Shown: positions 41,947-50,932, numbered from the stretch's first letter. The stretch is DNA of 64,000 nt from Kocuria turfanensis (GCF_001580365.1 NZ_CP014480.1:3123981-3187980); one strand, 5' to 3'. A program made the numbers and translations. The notes: generated from the letters alone by a model not told the origin.

Positions 41947-42654
41947 GTGGGCGAGACGGCGCAGGACCTCGACCTGGCGTTCCTGGACATGTCCGGGACC
42001 CTCTTCCACGACAACGGGATCGTGGAGCGGGCCTTCGAGCGGACAGCGGCCGGACTGGGCGTGGACCCGGGCTCCGAGCGGTTCCGGCGGATGCTGGACC
42101 ACCTCCGCGGCAGCCCGGGGCAGTCGCGGTCCGGAGTGCTCGAGCAGCTCTTCGCCGCGGAGCCCGACCGGGCACGGCAGGCCGTGCGGGACTTCGAGCG
42201 CCACCTCGACGACCTCCTGGCCGCCGAGGGCGTGTGCCCGGTGGAGGGCGCGGAGCAGGCGGTCGCGCAGCTGCGCGCGGCCGGGCTGCGGGTGTGCCTG
42301 GCCACCGGCCACAACCGGCACAGCATGAACACGCTGCTGGAGCAGCTGGGCTGGACGGGACTGGCCGACCTCAGCCTGTGCCCCTCGGACGCGGGACGCG
42401 GGAGGCCCTGGCCGGACATGGTCCTCACCGCGGTGCTGGCCCTGGACCTCGGCGACGTCCGCCGCGTGATGGTCGTCGGGGACACGGCGGCGGACATGCA
42501 GGCCGGCCGGCGCGCCGGGTCGGCCGCCGTCGTCGGGGTCCGCACGGGCGCCCATCCCGCCGAGGCCCTGCGCGCGGCCGGGGCGCACGTGGTGGTGGAC
42601 TCCGTCCGGGACCTGCCCGGCCTCCTCCGGGCGCCCGTGGCCCTCCGCCGCTGA
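41947..42654 (+). CDS. Phosphonatase-like HAD hydrolase
   Basis: A 235-residue protein. The start is GTG 41947, with AGGAGGG 5-11 bases upstream; a longer open frame has no ribosome-binding site. HAD motif I is FLDMSGTLFHDNG, with Ser in place of the second Asp, as in phosphonatase-type members. Motif II is LATGHNRHSM. Motif III lies around SDAGRGRPWPDM, where Arg stands for the usual Lys. Motif IV is VVGDTAADMQAG. This matches the PhnX-like family next to, but not the same as, phosphonoacetaldehyde hydrolase. No phosphonate uptake or transaminase gene is near, so the substrate is open. A hairpin follows. Confidence 0.82.
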   Translation: MGETAQDLDLAFLDMSGTLFHDNGIVERAFERTAAGLGVDPGSERFRRMLDHLRGSPGQSRSGVLEQLFAAEPDRARQAVRDFERHLDDLLAAEGVCPVEGAEQAVAQLRAAGLRVCLATGHNRHSMNTLLEQLGWTGLADLSLCPSDAGRGRPWPDMVLTAVLALDLGDVRRVMVVGDTAADMQAGRRAGSAAVVGVRTGAHPAEALRAAGAHVVVDSVRDLPGLLRAPVALRR

Positions 42655-42659
42655 CCCGC

Positions 42660-42688
42660 CCCGGCACGGTCCCCTCCTGCGTGCCGGG
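42660..42688 (+). terminator. Terminator after HAD hydrolase
   Basis: CCCGGCACG/CGTGCCGGG, 9 perfect pairs and an 11-base loop, 6 bases after the stop. Confidence 0.65.
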
Positions 42689-42765
42689 AGCGCGAGGGCA
42701 CCGTCGGCTGGCATGCTGGTCGGGGACCGGCGGGCCGCCGCTCCGGCACACCCCAGAGGACCCCC

Positions 42766-43404
42766 ATGGAACGTCCCGCTCCGCCCCTCCACCGCTCCTG
42801 GCGGACCTCGCAGCGCGTGCTGATCACGGTGCTGACGCTCGCCTTCGGGGTGCTGGGGCTGGTCGTCCTGCTGGCCGGTGCCGAGGCCGGGGTGCGGGCC
42901 TGGCACGGCCGGGCGGACCTGTGGCTGGAGGCCGCCGCGGCGACCGCCCCGAACGTGGGGGACCTGGCCCCCGGTCTCAGCTCGGAGGGCTACGACCTGG
43001 TGCACGTGCGCGTGACGGGAGCGGAGTCCTCCAGCATGGTCCTCTACGCGCTGACCCTGGCCCTGGGCACCGTGGTCTTCGCCGGCATCTGCTTCTTCCT
43101 CGCCTACCTGTGCCACCGCATCCACCTCGGCAAGCCGTTCGACCGGGTCCTGACCGTGGGGCTGACGGCGTCCTCGGTCTCGCTCGTGGCGCTGTCCCTG
43201 CTGGGCCCGTTCCTCTTCGCGGCCGCGCAGGGGAGGATCTTCGCCGACCTCGGCGTGGAGCTCGGCCGGGCGCCGTTCGTCAACGGCTGGTCCTTCGGGG
43301 ACACCGACGCGGTGCTGCTGGTGGCCGGGGTGTTCCTCGGCCTGCTGGCGCTCGCCTTCCGCGCGGGCGGCTGGTGCCAGCGCGCCGAGCTCGCGCGGGC
43401 CTGA
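42766..43404 (+). CDS. Four-helix membrane protein, possibly DUF2975-like (212 aa)
   Basis: Starts at ATG 42766 with CAGAGGA upstream. Hydrophobic segments are at about residues 18-38, 88-115, 125-150 and 178-200, and a roughly 45-residue extracytoplasmic loop lies between the first two. The second helix carries VFAGICFFLAYLCHRIHLGKPF, which resembles DUF2975. No catalytic motif is present. Neighbours give no functional clue. Confidence 0.65.
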   Translation: MERPAPPLHRSWRTSQRVLITVLTLAFGVLGLVVLLAGAEAGVRAWHGRADLWLEAAAATAPNVGDLAPGLSSEGYDLVHVRVTGAESSSMVLYALTLALGTVVFAGICFFLAYLCHRIHLGKPFDRVLTVGLTASSVSLVALSLLGPFLFAAAQGRIFADLGVELGRAPFVNGWSFGDTDAVLLVAGVFLGLLALAFRAGGWCQRAELARA

Positions 43405-43433
43405 CCGGGAGGCCCCGGGCGGGTGCGGGCCGC

Positions 43434-44027
43434 TCAGTCCCGCGCCGGCGGATCCAGGGACACGACGGCCAGGAAGCCCCGGCCGGTGATCCCGGGACTG
43501 TCCGGCTCGGCGCCGCGCACGGTGTCGTGGACCCCGATCTCCTCGGTGGTCGTCTCCGTGATCCCGCCGGCCGTGACCCCGCCGGCCGTGAGCACGGCAC
43601 GGCCGGAGAGCAGGACCGCCAGCTGGTCCGCGAAGACCGGGTGCGGGCGCTTCTTGGACAGTTCCAGGACCACCACGTGCGCCCGGACCGCCTCGCGCGG
43701 GGCCAGGACCTCGAGCGCGCGGACCGGGCCGGTGGGCAGCGCGGCGTCGACGGGCTCGTCGGCGGGACCCCGGAAGGGCCGGTGCCGCTCCAGCGCCTGC
43801 TCCCGCCCGCCGGTCCCGAGCACGAGCAGCTCGCCGTCGACGACGGTGAGCACGCGCTCCGCCCCGGCGGCGGCGGGCAGCGTGCCGGGGCGCTCGAGGT
43901 CGAGCAGCGAGAGCTCCCAGGCCCCGGCCGGGCCGGCGGCGATCCGGCGCACCGTGCGACCCCCGGCGCGGGTGACGGGCAGGTCGCCGGCGCGCAGCAG
44001 GACGGGGCGGGGGAGCGGGTCGGTCAC
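43434..44027 (-). CDS. HutD/Ves family cupin-like protein
   Basis: A 197-residue protein, GTG 44027 with GGAGG 8 bases upstream. Family features are AGPAGAWELSLLDLERPGTL and AGAERVLTVVDGELLVL near the N-terminus, then HRPFRGPADEPVDAALPTGP. These match the HutD/Ves double-stranded beta-helix fold. In some bacteria HutD sits with histidine utilisation genes. There are none here, so no pathway can be assigned. It lies 31 bases from the next upstream hydrolase on the same strand. Confidence 0.78.
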   Translation of the reverse strand: MTDPLPRPVLLRAGDLPVTRAGGRTVRRIAAGPAGAWELSLLDLERPGTLPAAAGAERVLTVVDGELLVLGTGGREQALERHRPFRGPADEPVDAALPTGPVRALEVLAPREAVRAHVVVLELSKKRPHPVFADQLAVLLSGRAVLTAGGVTAGGITETTTEEIGVHDTVRGAEPDSPGITGRGFLAVVSLDPPARD

Positions 44028-44058
44028 GGGAGCCTCCGGTCGGCGGTCGTGGGCGGGG

Positions 44059-45645
44059 TCAGGAGCACGTGGTCCCCTCCTCGGGCAGCTCGCCCTCCAG
44101 CAGGTAGGCGTCCACGGCGTCCTGCACGCACTCGTCGCCCGAGGCGTAGGCCGTGTGCCCGTAGCTGTCGTAGCTCAGCAGGCGGGCGCTCTCCAGCTGC
44201 TCCGCGAGGGCCTCGGACCAGTGGTAGGGGGTCGCGGGGTCGTGCGTGGTGCCCACGACCAGGATCGGGGCGGCGCCGGCGGCGTCGACCGGAGCGGGTG
44301 CGGCCGCGGGCTCCACCGGCCAGCCCTGGCACGCGGCGTCGCCGTAGCCGAGGTAGGGGCCGAAGGTCGGCGCGAGCTGTTCGAGCTGCTCCTGGTGCCG
44401 GGCCATCTGCTCCTCGGTGACCGTCCCGGCGGACCGGTCGAGGCAGTTGACCGCGGTGAAGGCCATCGTGGTGTTGTTCGCGTACCGGCCCTCGGCGTCG
44501 CGCCCGTGGGTGGCGTCGGACAGGGCCAGCAGCGGGGAGAAGTCCCCGTCGAAGGCGGCCCCCAGGGCCTCGTTGAGCTGCGGGTAGGACGTGGTGGCGT
44601 ACAGCGGGGTCAGGATGCCCTCCACCACGTTCGTGGCCGTGACGCGGCGCCCGTCCCCGGCGGTGACGGTGCCCTCCTCGACCGAGGCGATGAGCTCCTG
44701 GATCCGCGCCGTCGCCGCGTCCGTGCTCGAGCCGCCGACCACGCAGCCGCGGATCTCGGCCTGGCACACCTGCACCCAGTGCCGCAGGTTCTCCTCGAAG
44801 CCCTCGGCCTGGTCGGCGGTGGCCTCCTGGGCGCTGAGGGTCGGGTCCACGCCGCCGTCGAGCACGAGCCGGCCCACCCGCTCGGGGAACAGGTCGGCGT
44901 ACACGGCGCCCAGGTGGGTGCCGTAGGAGAAGCCCAGGTACGTGGTGCGCTCGTCGCCCAGGACCGCCCGCAGGACGTCCATGTCCCGGGCGGCGCTGGC
45001 GGTGTCCATCTCCGCCACCAGGTCCCCGGAGTTCTGCACGCACTGCGCGCCGAGCCGCCCGTACTCCTCGCGGATCTCGTCGGCGGGCGCCGACCGCGGG
45101 TCGAACATCGGCTCGGCGCGCCACGCGTCCAGCTCGGCGTCGTCGAGGCACTCGATCCCCGCGGAGCGTCCCACGCCCCTCGGGTCGAAGCCCACGACGT
45201 CGTAGGCCTGCCGCACCTCGTCCGTGACCGTGTACTCGGCGAAGGCCGTCGCGTCCACCCCGGAGGCGCCGGGCCCGCCCGGGTTGATCAGGAGGCTGCC
45301 GCGGGCCTGTCCCTCGGCCGGGAGGCGGGACATCACCACGGTGGTGGTCTCCCCGGACGGGTCGTCGTAGTCCAGGGGCACCTCCACGGCGGCGCACCGG
45401 AGGTCGTCCTCCGCACCGTTCGTCTCGATCTCGAACTCGCACTCGCCCCAGTCCACCGTCTGGGTGTAGAACCGCTCGAGCTCCGCGGGCGTGCCCTCCA
45501 CCACGGCGCCGCTCGCGCCCCCGGACGGCTCGTCCGTGCCGGAGGCGCCCAGGGAGGAGCACCCGCCCAGGAGCAGGCCCGCCGCGGTCAGCGCAGCCGC
45601 GGCGGGCAGGGGCGCGCGGCGTGGTCGGGAGGCACGGCGGATCAT
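44059..45645 (-). CDS. TAP-like alpha/beta-hydrolase lipoprotein (tripeptidyl aminopeptidase family)
   Basis: A 528-residue protein, ATG 45645 with GAGGAG upstream. A lipoprotein signal ends in L-L-L-G-G-C. The hydrolase has the oxyanion region LLINPGGPGASG, the nucleophile elbow LGFSYGTHLG, an Asp around VVGTTHDPATPY, and the catalytic His in YDSYGHTAYASG within a C-terminal TAP-type cap (PF08386). Streptomyces relatives remove tripeptides, and mycobacterial ones (CaeA/Hip1-like) act on cell-envelope substrates. It would act outside the membrane, lipid-anchored. Confidence 0.88.
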   Translation of the reverse strand: MIRRASRPRRAPLPAAAALTAAGLLLGGCSSLGASGTDEPSGGASGAVVEGTPAELERFYTQTVDWGECEFEIETNGAEDDLRCAAVEVPLDYDDPSGETTTVVMSRLPAEGQARGSLLINPGGPGASGVDATAFAEYTVTDEVRQAYDVVGFDPRGVGRSAGIECLDDAELDAWRAEPMFDPRSAPADEIREEYGRLGAQCVQNSGDLVAEMDTASAARDMDVLRAVLGDERTTYLGFSYGTHLGAVYADLFPERVGRLVLDGGVDPTLSAQEATADQAEGFEENLRHWVQVCQAEIRGCVVGGSSTDAATARIQELIASVEEGTVTAGDGRRVTATNVVEGILTPLYATTSYPQLNEALGAAFDGDFSPLLALSDATHGRDAEGRYANNTTMAFTAVNCLDRSAGTVTEEQMARHQEQLEQLAPTFGPYLGYGDAACQGWPVEPAAAPAPVDAAGAAPILVVGTTHDPATPYHWSEALAEQLESARLLSYDSYGHTAYASGDECVQDAVDAYLLEGELPEEGTTCS

Positions 45646-45677
45646 GGGGCTCCTCGGGGAACGGGCGTCGGACGGGG

Positions 45678-46817
45678 TCACAGCAGGGAGACGGCCATCG
45701 CCTCGAACGCGAGCTGCGCGCTGACGTTGGTGCGGATCCGGTCGCGGGTCCGGCTGATCACGTCGATGCGCTGCAGGGTCTGCTCGGGGGTGGCGTTGGA
45801 GGCGTGGTCCCGCAGCTGCTGGGCCAGGTGCTCGTTGACCAGACCGGAGCCCGTGCGCAGCTGCAGGGTCAGGACGTCCCGGTAGAAGGTGGTGAGGTCG
45901 ATGAGGAAGCGGTCGAGGGTGTCGGTCTGGATCCGCCGGGAGCGCCGCTTCTGGTCCGCCTCGAGCCGGTTCAGCGCGCCGCGGATGGCCGGCGGCACCC
46001 GGCCCGACTCGGGGGCACCGAGCGCCACGAGCAGCTGCTTGCGCTCCGACTCGTTGCGGGCCTCGGCGTCCGCCTGGGACTCCTCGACCGCGATCTTGTG
46101 CAGCCGGTCCGCGGCGCGCACGGCGTCGGGCACCCCGGAGAGCTTCAGGGGGATGGACACCACCTCCTGCCGCCGCGTCCGGGCGTCGTCGTAGAGGGCG
46201 AGCCGCTTGGCGATCCCGACGTGGGACTGGGCGAGCCGGGCGCTCTCCTGCGCCCGCTGCCGGGGCACCCCGTGCCGGCGGATGAGCAGCTCCGCGACGT
46301 CCTCCACCGCCGGGACCTTCAGCGTGGCGGGCCGGCAGCGGGAGCGGATGGTCACGAGCACGTCCATGGGGCTGGGGGCGCACAGCAGCCAGATCGTGTT
46401 CGGCGGGGGCTCCTCGATGGCCTTGAGCATGACGTTGGAGGTGCGCTCCACCATCCGGTCGGCGTCCTCGATCACCATCACGCGCCAGCGGCCCACCGAC
46501 GGCCGGTCCTGGGCCCGGACCACGAGCTCCCGGGCCTCGTCGATGGTGATCTGCGGGTTCTCCGTGACGAAGTGGGTGAGGTCGGCGTGCGAGCTGGCCA
46601 GCACCGTGCGGCACGCGTGGCAGTGCCCGCAGCCGCGGTCGGCGGGGTCCTGCTGCTCGCACAGCAGCGCCGCCGCGAAGGCCAGGGCCGCGTTGGACCG
46701 GCCGGAGCCGGGTGGGCCGGTGAACAGCCACGCGTGGGTGGGGCGGTCCTCCCGCGCGGCGCGGCGCAGCTGCCCGACCACGGCCTCCTGGCCCAGGAGC
46801 TGGTCCCACACGCTCAC
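45678..46817 (-). CDS. holB: DNA polymerase III delta-prime subunit
   Basis: A 379-residue protein, GTG 46817 overlapping the tmk stop by 4 bases (GTGA), so translation is coupled. The AAA+ clamp-loader fold is seen: LFTGPPGSGRSNAALAFAAA (Walker A variant), a zinc module C-x8-C-x2-C-x2-C (CEQQDPADRGCGHCHAC), VMVIEDADRM and IRSRC (sensor/SRC motif). It is part of the clamp loader that places the beta sliding clamp on DNA. The tmk-holB pair is conserved across bacteria. The walker Lys is replaced by Arg, as often in delta-prime, which does not hydrolyse ATP. Confidence 0.93.
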   Translation of the reverse strand: MSVWDQLLGQEAVVGQLRRAAREDRPTHAWLFTGPPGSGRSNAALAFAAALLCEQQDPADRGCGHCHACRTVLASSHADLTHFVTENPQITIDEARELVVRAQDRPSVGRWRVMVIEDADRMVERTSNVMLKAIEEPPPNTIWLLCAPSPMDVLVTIRSRCRPATLKVPAVEDVAELLIRRHGVPRQRAQESARLAQSHVGIAKRLALYDDARTRRQEVVSIPLKLSGVPDAVRAADRLHKIAVEESQADAEARNESERKQLLVALGAPESGRVPPAIRGALNRLEADQKRRSRRIQTDTLDRFLIDLTTFYRDVLTLQLRTGSGLVNEHLAQQLRDHASNATPEQTLQRIDVISRTRDRIRTNVSAQLAFEAMAVSLL

Positions 46818-47527
46818 GAGGCGACCTCCGCGGCGGTCCGGGGGAGCCGGGCCAGGCGGTCCCGGACGGCGGCCGCGAGCTCCTCGGCCGGCCGGGTCGC
46901 GTCGAGCACCAGGTAGCGGCCCGGGGCCCGTGCGGCCAGCTCGAGGAAGGCCTCGCGGTTGGCGTCGTGGAAGGCGTCGGGCTCGACCTCCAGGCGGTCG
47001 CCGGCATCGCCGTCGCGGGCCTCCCGGCGGGCGCGGCCCGTGGTCGCGGGGACGTCCAGCAGCACGGTGAGGTCGGGCACGAGGCCGGTGGTCGCCCAGC
47101 GGTTGAGCTCCGCGACGCGGTCCACCCCGAGCCCGCGCCCGGCGCCCTGGTAGGCGGCGGAGGAGTCGGCGTAGCGGTCGCAGACCACGGTGCGCCCGGC
47201 CGCGAGGGCGGGGCGGATGAGCTGCTCGACGTGGGCGGCCCGGGCGGCCGCGAACAGCAGGGCCTCGGTGCGGGCGTCCACCGGGCCGTGCGCCGGGTCC
47301 AGGACCAGGGCGCGCACCCGCTCGCCCAGCGGGGTGCCGCCCGGTTCCCGGGTGCGCACGACGTCGTGCCCCGCCGCGCGCAGCACGTCGGCGAGCAGTC
47401 GGGCCTGCGTGGACTTCCCGGCGCCGTCCCCGCCCTCGAACACGACGAAGACCCCGCGCCGGGCGGGCGCGGGGGAGGACTCCGGGGCGGAGGAGGACGG
47501 CGGGGCGGGAGCCGGTCGGGAGGTCAC
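46814..47527 (-). CDS. tmk: Thymidylate kinase
   Basis: A 237-residue protein, GTG 47527. The first about 24 residues are an Ala/Pro/Ser-rich extension. The kinase has P-loop FVVFEGGDGAGKSTQARLL, the TREPGGTPLGERVR substrate motif, VVCDRYADSSAAYQG and LDVPATTGRAR. It phosphorylates dTMP to dTDP. Minus-strand TAGGCT (47534-47539) is 6 bases from the GTG, a leaderless start. It is divergent from the PLP enzyme. Confidence 0.95.
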   Translation of the reverse strand: MTSRPAPAPPSSSAPESSPAPARRGVFVVFEGGDGAGKSTQARLLADVLRAAGHDVVRTREPGGTPLGERVRALVLDPAHGPVDARTEALLFAAARAAHVEQLIRPALAAGRTVVCDRYADSSAAYQGAGRGLGVDRVAELNRWATTGLVPDLTVLLDVPATTGRARREARDGDAGDRLEVEPDAFHDANREAFLELAARAPGRYLVLDATRPAEELAAAVRDRLARLPRTAAEVAS

Positions 47528-47609
47528 CCCACCAGCCTATCGACCGCGGGGGACAGGGAGCGCTCCGCGCCCTGCCGCTGGGGACCCGCCGGGCCGCTAG
47601 CCTGTGACC
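47528..47609. promoter_or_regulatory. Divergent leaderless promoters, tmk / PLP enzyme
   Basis: The tmk -10 TAGGCT (47534-47539, minus) is 6 bases from its GTG. The plus-strand TAGCCT (47598-47603) is 6 bases from ATG 47610. Confidence 0.6.
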
Positions 47610-48779
47610 ATGACTGCGCGCCCCGAGACCCCGTCCGCCCACTCCACCGACGCCCTGCGCCCGGACACCGTGGTGGTGGCCGGCGGGCGGCCCGCGCCGG
47701 AGCACGACGCCCCGGTCGGGCCCGCCATCGTCCTGACCTCCACGTACCGGGGCTCCGGCGGCCTCGACGCCGCCGATCGCGCCTACGGGCGCTACAGCAA
47801 CCCCACGTGGGAGGACATGGAGGAGGTCCTGGCCCGGCTCGAGGGGGCCGGGCAGCCCGGGCTGCTCTACGCCTCGGGCCTGGCGGCGATCGCCTCGGTG
47901 CTGTCCCTCGTCCCCGCGGGCGGGTGCCTGGTCATGCCCCGGCACAGCTACCAGGGCTCCCTGGCCCTGGCCAAGGACCTCGAGGCGCGCGGGCTGCTGA
48001 CGACCGTCACCGTGGACGTCGCGGACACCGAGGAGGTCGTGGCCGCCCTCGGCGCCGCGGACCTGCTGTGGCTGGAGAGCCCCACCAACCCCATGCTCGA
48101 GGTCGCCGACCTCCCGGCGCTGCTCGCCGCGGCCCGGGAGCGCGGCGTGCTCACGTGCGTGGACAACACCTTCGCCACGCCCCTCGTGCAGCGCCCGCTG
48201 GAGCACGGCGCCGACGTGGTCGTGCACTCGGTGACCAAGTACCTGGCCGGGCACTCCGACGTCGTGCTGGGGGCGGCCGTCACCTCCGACCCCGGCCTGC
48301 GGGACCGGCTGAAGGGCCACCGCTCGCTGCACGGGGCGATCCCGGGCCCGTTCGAGGCGTGGCTCGCGCTGCGGGGGATGCGGACCCTCGCGCTGCGGAT
48401 CGAGCGCTCCGCGGCGACGGCGGGCGAGCTCGCCCGCCGGCTGCAGGAGCACCCGGCGGTGCTCGAGGTCCGCTACCCCGGTCTGCCCGGGGACCCGGGG
48501 CACGAGCGCGCCGCCGCGCAGATGGACGGGTTCGGCGCGATCGTGGCCATCGTGCCCGCGGGGGACGTCGACGCGGTCGAGGCGGCGGTGGACCGCCTGC
48601 GGGTGTGGACCCCCGCGACCTCCCTCGGCGGCGTCGAGTCGCTGATCGAGCGCCGGCGCCGGCACCACGAGGAGCCGCGCAGCGTCCCGGAGACGCTGCT
48701 GCGCCTGTCGGTGGGCATCGAGAACGTCGAGGACCTCTGGGAGGACCTCGACCACGCCCTGCGCGGGATCGACCGGTAG
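47610..48779 (+). CDS. Cys/Met-metabolism PLP-dependent enzyme (cystathionine gamma-synthase/lyase family)
   Basis: A 389-residue protein. ATG 47610 is used on the basis of TAGCCT 6 bases before. PLP family features are YGRYSNPTWEDMEEVLARLE, LLYASGLAAIASVLSL, DLLWLESPTNPMLEVADL, VDNTFATPLVQRPLEHGADV, and the PLP lysine in HSVTKYLAGHSDVVLGA, followed by SLGGVESLIERR. It may act as cystathionine gamma-lyase or -synthase, or O-acetylhomoserine-type enzyme. Sequence alone does not separate these. Its stop codon is shared with the -10 of the next gene. Confidence 0.88.
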   Translation: MTARPETPSAHSTDALRPDTVVVAGGRPAPEHDAPVGPAIVLTSTYRGSGGLDAADRAYGRYSNPTWEDMEEVLARLEGAGQPGLLYASGLAAIASVLSLVPAGGCLVMPRHSYQGSLALAKDLEARGLLTTVTVDVADTEEVVAALGAADLLWLESPTNPMLEVADLPALLAAARERGVLTCVDNTFATPLVQRPLEHGADVVVHSVTKYLAGHSDVVLGAAVTSDPGLRDRLKGHRSLHGAIPGPFEAWLALRGMRTLALRIERSAATAGELARRLQEHPAVLEVRYPGLPGDPGHERAAAQMDGFGAIVAIVPAGDVDAVEAAVDRLRVWTPATSLGGVESLIERRRRHHEEPRSVPETLLRLSVGIENVEDLWEDLDHALRGIDR

Positions 48780-48788
48780 GCTGGGACC

Positions 48789-49100
48789 GTGGACATTCCC
48801 TGGGTCTTCTATCTCGTGCGATTCATCGACATCGCCCTCGCGCTGGTCGTCGCCGGCCTGGCCGTGTGGGCCTTCGTCGACTGCCTGACCAAGGCGCCGG
48901 TGCAGTTCCAGCGCGCGTTCAAGCGCACCAAGGGCTTCTGGCTCGCCCTGACCGGCGGGTCCCTCGCGTTCACGGTCTTCACCCTGCTGCTGCGGCCCAG
49001 CCTCTTCGTCCTGCTCATCGCGGGCACGGCCGTGGGCGTCTACCTCGCCGACGTCCGCCCGGCCGTGGGCCTGGAGTCCAAGGGGCCCAACAGCTGGTGA
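48789..49100 (+). CDS. DUF2516 family membrane protein
   Basis: A 103-residue protein, GTG 48789, with TAGGCT (48777-48782) 6 bases before; the TAG is also the upstream stop codon. Helices FYLVRFIDIALALVVAGLAV and FWLALTGGSLAFTVFTLLL flank FVDCLTKAPVQFQRAFKRTK. A short last helix leads to YLADVRPAVGLESKG. This is the actinobacterial DUF2516 pattern. Function unknown. Confidence 0.85.
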   Translation: MDIPWVFYLVRFIDIALALVVAGLAVWAFVDCLTKAPVQFQRAFKRTKGFWLALTGGSLAFTVFTLLLRPSLFVLLIAGTAVGVYLADVRPAVGLESKGPNSW

Positions 49101-49157
49101 CCCGCCCCGTGGCGCCCGCTTGTCCCGGGGCCCGCGCCCGGATGGAAGAATGGGGCC

Positions 49158-49916
49158 ATGGCTACCGAATCAGCACCGTACAAGCTCGTCCTGCTCCGCC
49201 ACGGACAGTCCGACTGGAACGAGAAGAACCTGTTCACCGGGTGGGTGGACGTGGACCTCACCGACAAGGGGCGGGAGGAGGCCGTCCGCGGCGGTGAGCT
49301 GCTCGTGGAGAAGGGCATCGCCCCGGACGTCCTGCACACCTCGCTGCTGCGCCGGGCGATCACCACGGCGCACCTCGCGCTGGACCGGGCGGACCGGCAC
49401 TGGATCCCCGTCAAGCGGTCGTGGCGGCTCAACGAGCGCCACTACGGTGCGCTGCAGGGCAAGGACAAGACCCAGGTCCGCGAGGAGTACGGCGACGAGC
49501 AGTTCATGACCTGGCGGCGCTCCTACGACGTCCCGCCGCCGGAGCTGGACGACTCCGACCGGTACTCCCAGGCCGGGGACCCCCGGTACGCCGACGTGGA
49601 GAACGCCCCCCGCACCGAGTGCCTCAAGGACGTCCTCGACCGCTTCATGCCCTACTGGGAGCAGGAGATCGTCCCCGACCTGCAGGCCGGGCGCACCGTG
49701 CTCGTGGCGGCGCACGGGAACTCGCTGCGCGCGCTGGTGAAGCACCTGGACGGCATCTCCGACGACGACATCGCGGCGCTGAACATCCCCACGGGCATCC
49801 CGCTCTACTACGAGCTGGACGAGGACCTGCGCCCCGTGGTGGCCGGCGGCGAGTACCTCGACCCGGAGGCCGCCGCCAGCTCGATCCAGGCGGTCGCCAA
49901 CCAGGGCAAGAAGTAG
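49158..49916 (+). CDS. gpmA: 2,3-bisphosphoglycerate-dependent phosphoglycerate mutase
   Basis: A 252-residue protein, ATG 49158, with AAGAAT (49146-49151) 6 bases upstream. Catalytic motifs are [20 protein letters not shown] (phosphohistidine), [27 protein letters not shown] and [17 protein letters not shown] (second His). Length and motifs fit the cofactor-dependent glycolytic enzyme, which interconverts 3- and 2-phosphoglycerate. It is followed by a strong hairpin. Confidence 0.96.
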   Translation: MATESAPYKLVLLRHGQSDWNEKNLFTGWVDVDLTDKGREEAVRGGELLVEKGIAPDVLHTSLLRRAITTAHLALDRADRHWIPVKRSWRLNERHYGALQGKDKTQVREEYGDEQFMTWRRSYDVPPPELDDSDRYSQAGDPRYADVENAPRTECLKDVLDRFMPYWEQEIVPDLQAGRTVLVAAHGNSLRALVKHLDGISDDDIAALNIPTGIPLYYELDEDLRPVVAGGEYLDPEAAASSIQAVANQGKK

Positions 49917-49932
49917 CCCCGGCACCGCAGCA

Positions 49933-49979
49933 CGCCGAAGGGCCGGCCTCACCGCGGCGGTGGGGCCGGCCCTTCGGCG
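49933..49979. terminator. Terminator between gpmA and phoU
   Basis: A perfect 16-bp stem (49933-49948 with 49964-49979) with a 15-base loop, between convergent genes. It would stop both. Confidence 0.88.
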
Positions 49980-50016
49980 CTCCCGGGCGCGGACCGTGCC
50001 GCGCCCGGGCGGGGAC

Positions 50017-50715
50017 TCACTCGCCGCCGTCGCGGCCCACGTGCCCGTGGCCGGTCGGGCGGTCGGAGCTGGCGGGGACCCAGTCCCCGGTCACGAGGTA
50101 GGAGACTTTGCGGGTCACCGAGACACCGTGGTCGCCGATCCGCTCGAGGTAGCGGGAGCACAGGGTGACGTCCACGGCCGTGGGCACCGAGCAGTCCCAG
50201 GTGGGGGCGGCCAGGGCGTCGAACACCGACTGGTGCAGCGCGTTGACCTCGCCCTTGAGGGCGTAGATGTCGTCGGCGAGGGAGAGGTCGCGGGTCTGGA
50301 GCACCTGGATGACGCGGTCCACGATCTGCAGGTCGAGGTCGAACATGCGGGTGAACGTCTCCACGAGCGGCTCGGGGATGACCGGGTCCGGGTAGCGCAG
50401 GCGGACGGCCTGGGCCAGGTGGCGGGCCAGGTCCCCGGCGCGCTCGAGGGAGGCGCTCATCCGCAGCGCCCCCACGATCATCCGCAGGTCCGAGGCCACG
50501 GGGCTCTGCAGGGCGAGGATGTCGATGGAGCGCTCGTCGAGGTCGTTCTGCAGGAAGTCGATCCGGGCGTCGTTGGAGATGACCTCCTCGGCCAGCTGGA
50601 TGTCCGCGTCGAGGAGGGCGTCCTTGGCACGGGCGAGGGCCTCGCGCACCAGGGTCGCGATCTGGATGAGCTCCTCCCCGACCTGGTGGAGCTCTGCCTG
50701 GAAAACCTTGCGCAC
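50017..50715 (-). CDS. phoU: Phosphate signalling protein PhoU
   Basis: A 232-residue protein. Start GTG 50715 (MRKVFQAELHQVGEELIQIA, the common PhoU N-terminus) with AAAGGA 8 bases upstream. It has two three-helix PhoU repeats, with metal-site-like acidic motifs SNDARIDFLQNDLDERSIDI and, in the second repeat, YLERIGDHGVSVTRKVSYL. PhoU keeps the phosphate two-component system off when phosphate is plentiful. It is divergent from senX3-regX3, with a PHO-box-like operator between. Confidence 0.93.
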   Translation of the reverse strand: MRKVFQAELHQVGEELIQIATLVREALARAKDALLDADIQLAEEVISNDARIDFLQNDLDERSIDILALQSPVASDLRMIVGALRMSASLERAGDLARHLAQAVRLRYPDPVIPEPLVETFTRMFDLDLQIVDRVIQVLQTRDLSLADDIYALKGEVNALHQSVFDALAAPTWDCSVPTAVDVTLCSRYLERIGDHGVSVTRKVSYLVTGDWVPASSDRPTGHGHVGRDGGE

Positions 50716-50835
50716 GGGTGTGTCCTTTCGAGATGCGGCACGTCCGCGGCCCGCGGCCGGGGCACGGCGCGGGACGGAACGGATGACGAGGGGGCGAGGT
50801 GCGAGCACACCCGCCGCCACGGTCACAGCCAGGAG

Positions 50836-50873
50836 TGAACTTCCGCTCATCTTAGGGTGAACGTTCGTTGAAC
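50836..50873. promoter_or_regulatory. PHO-box-like operator: TGAAC repeats phased by 11 bp
   Basis: TGAAC occurs at 50836-50840, 50858-50862 and 50869-50873. The distances are 22 and 11 bases. The fourth expected position (50847) has the degenerate TCATC. Read on the minus strand this is GTTCA-n6-GTTCA with CC after one copy, resembling the 11-base direct-repeat PHO boxes (GTTCACC) of Streptomyces PhoP and RegX3. Its place between phoU and senX3-regX3 suggests autoregulation. Confidence 0.6.
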
Positions 50874-50932
50874 CTGTAGCTCGTGACGCCCGGGGGGAGC
50901 TCCCCGCGCCGGCGGAAGCCTAAGCTGGATCC

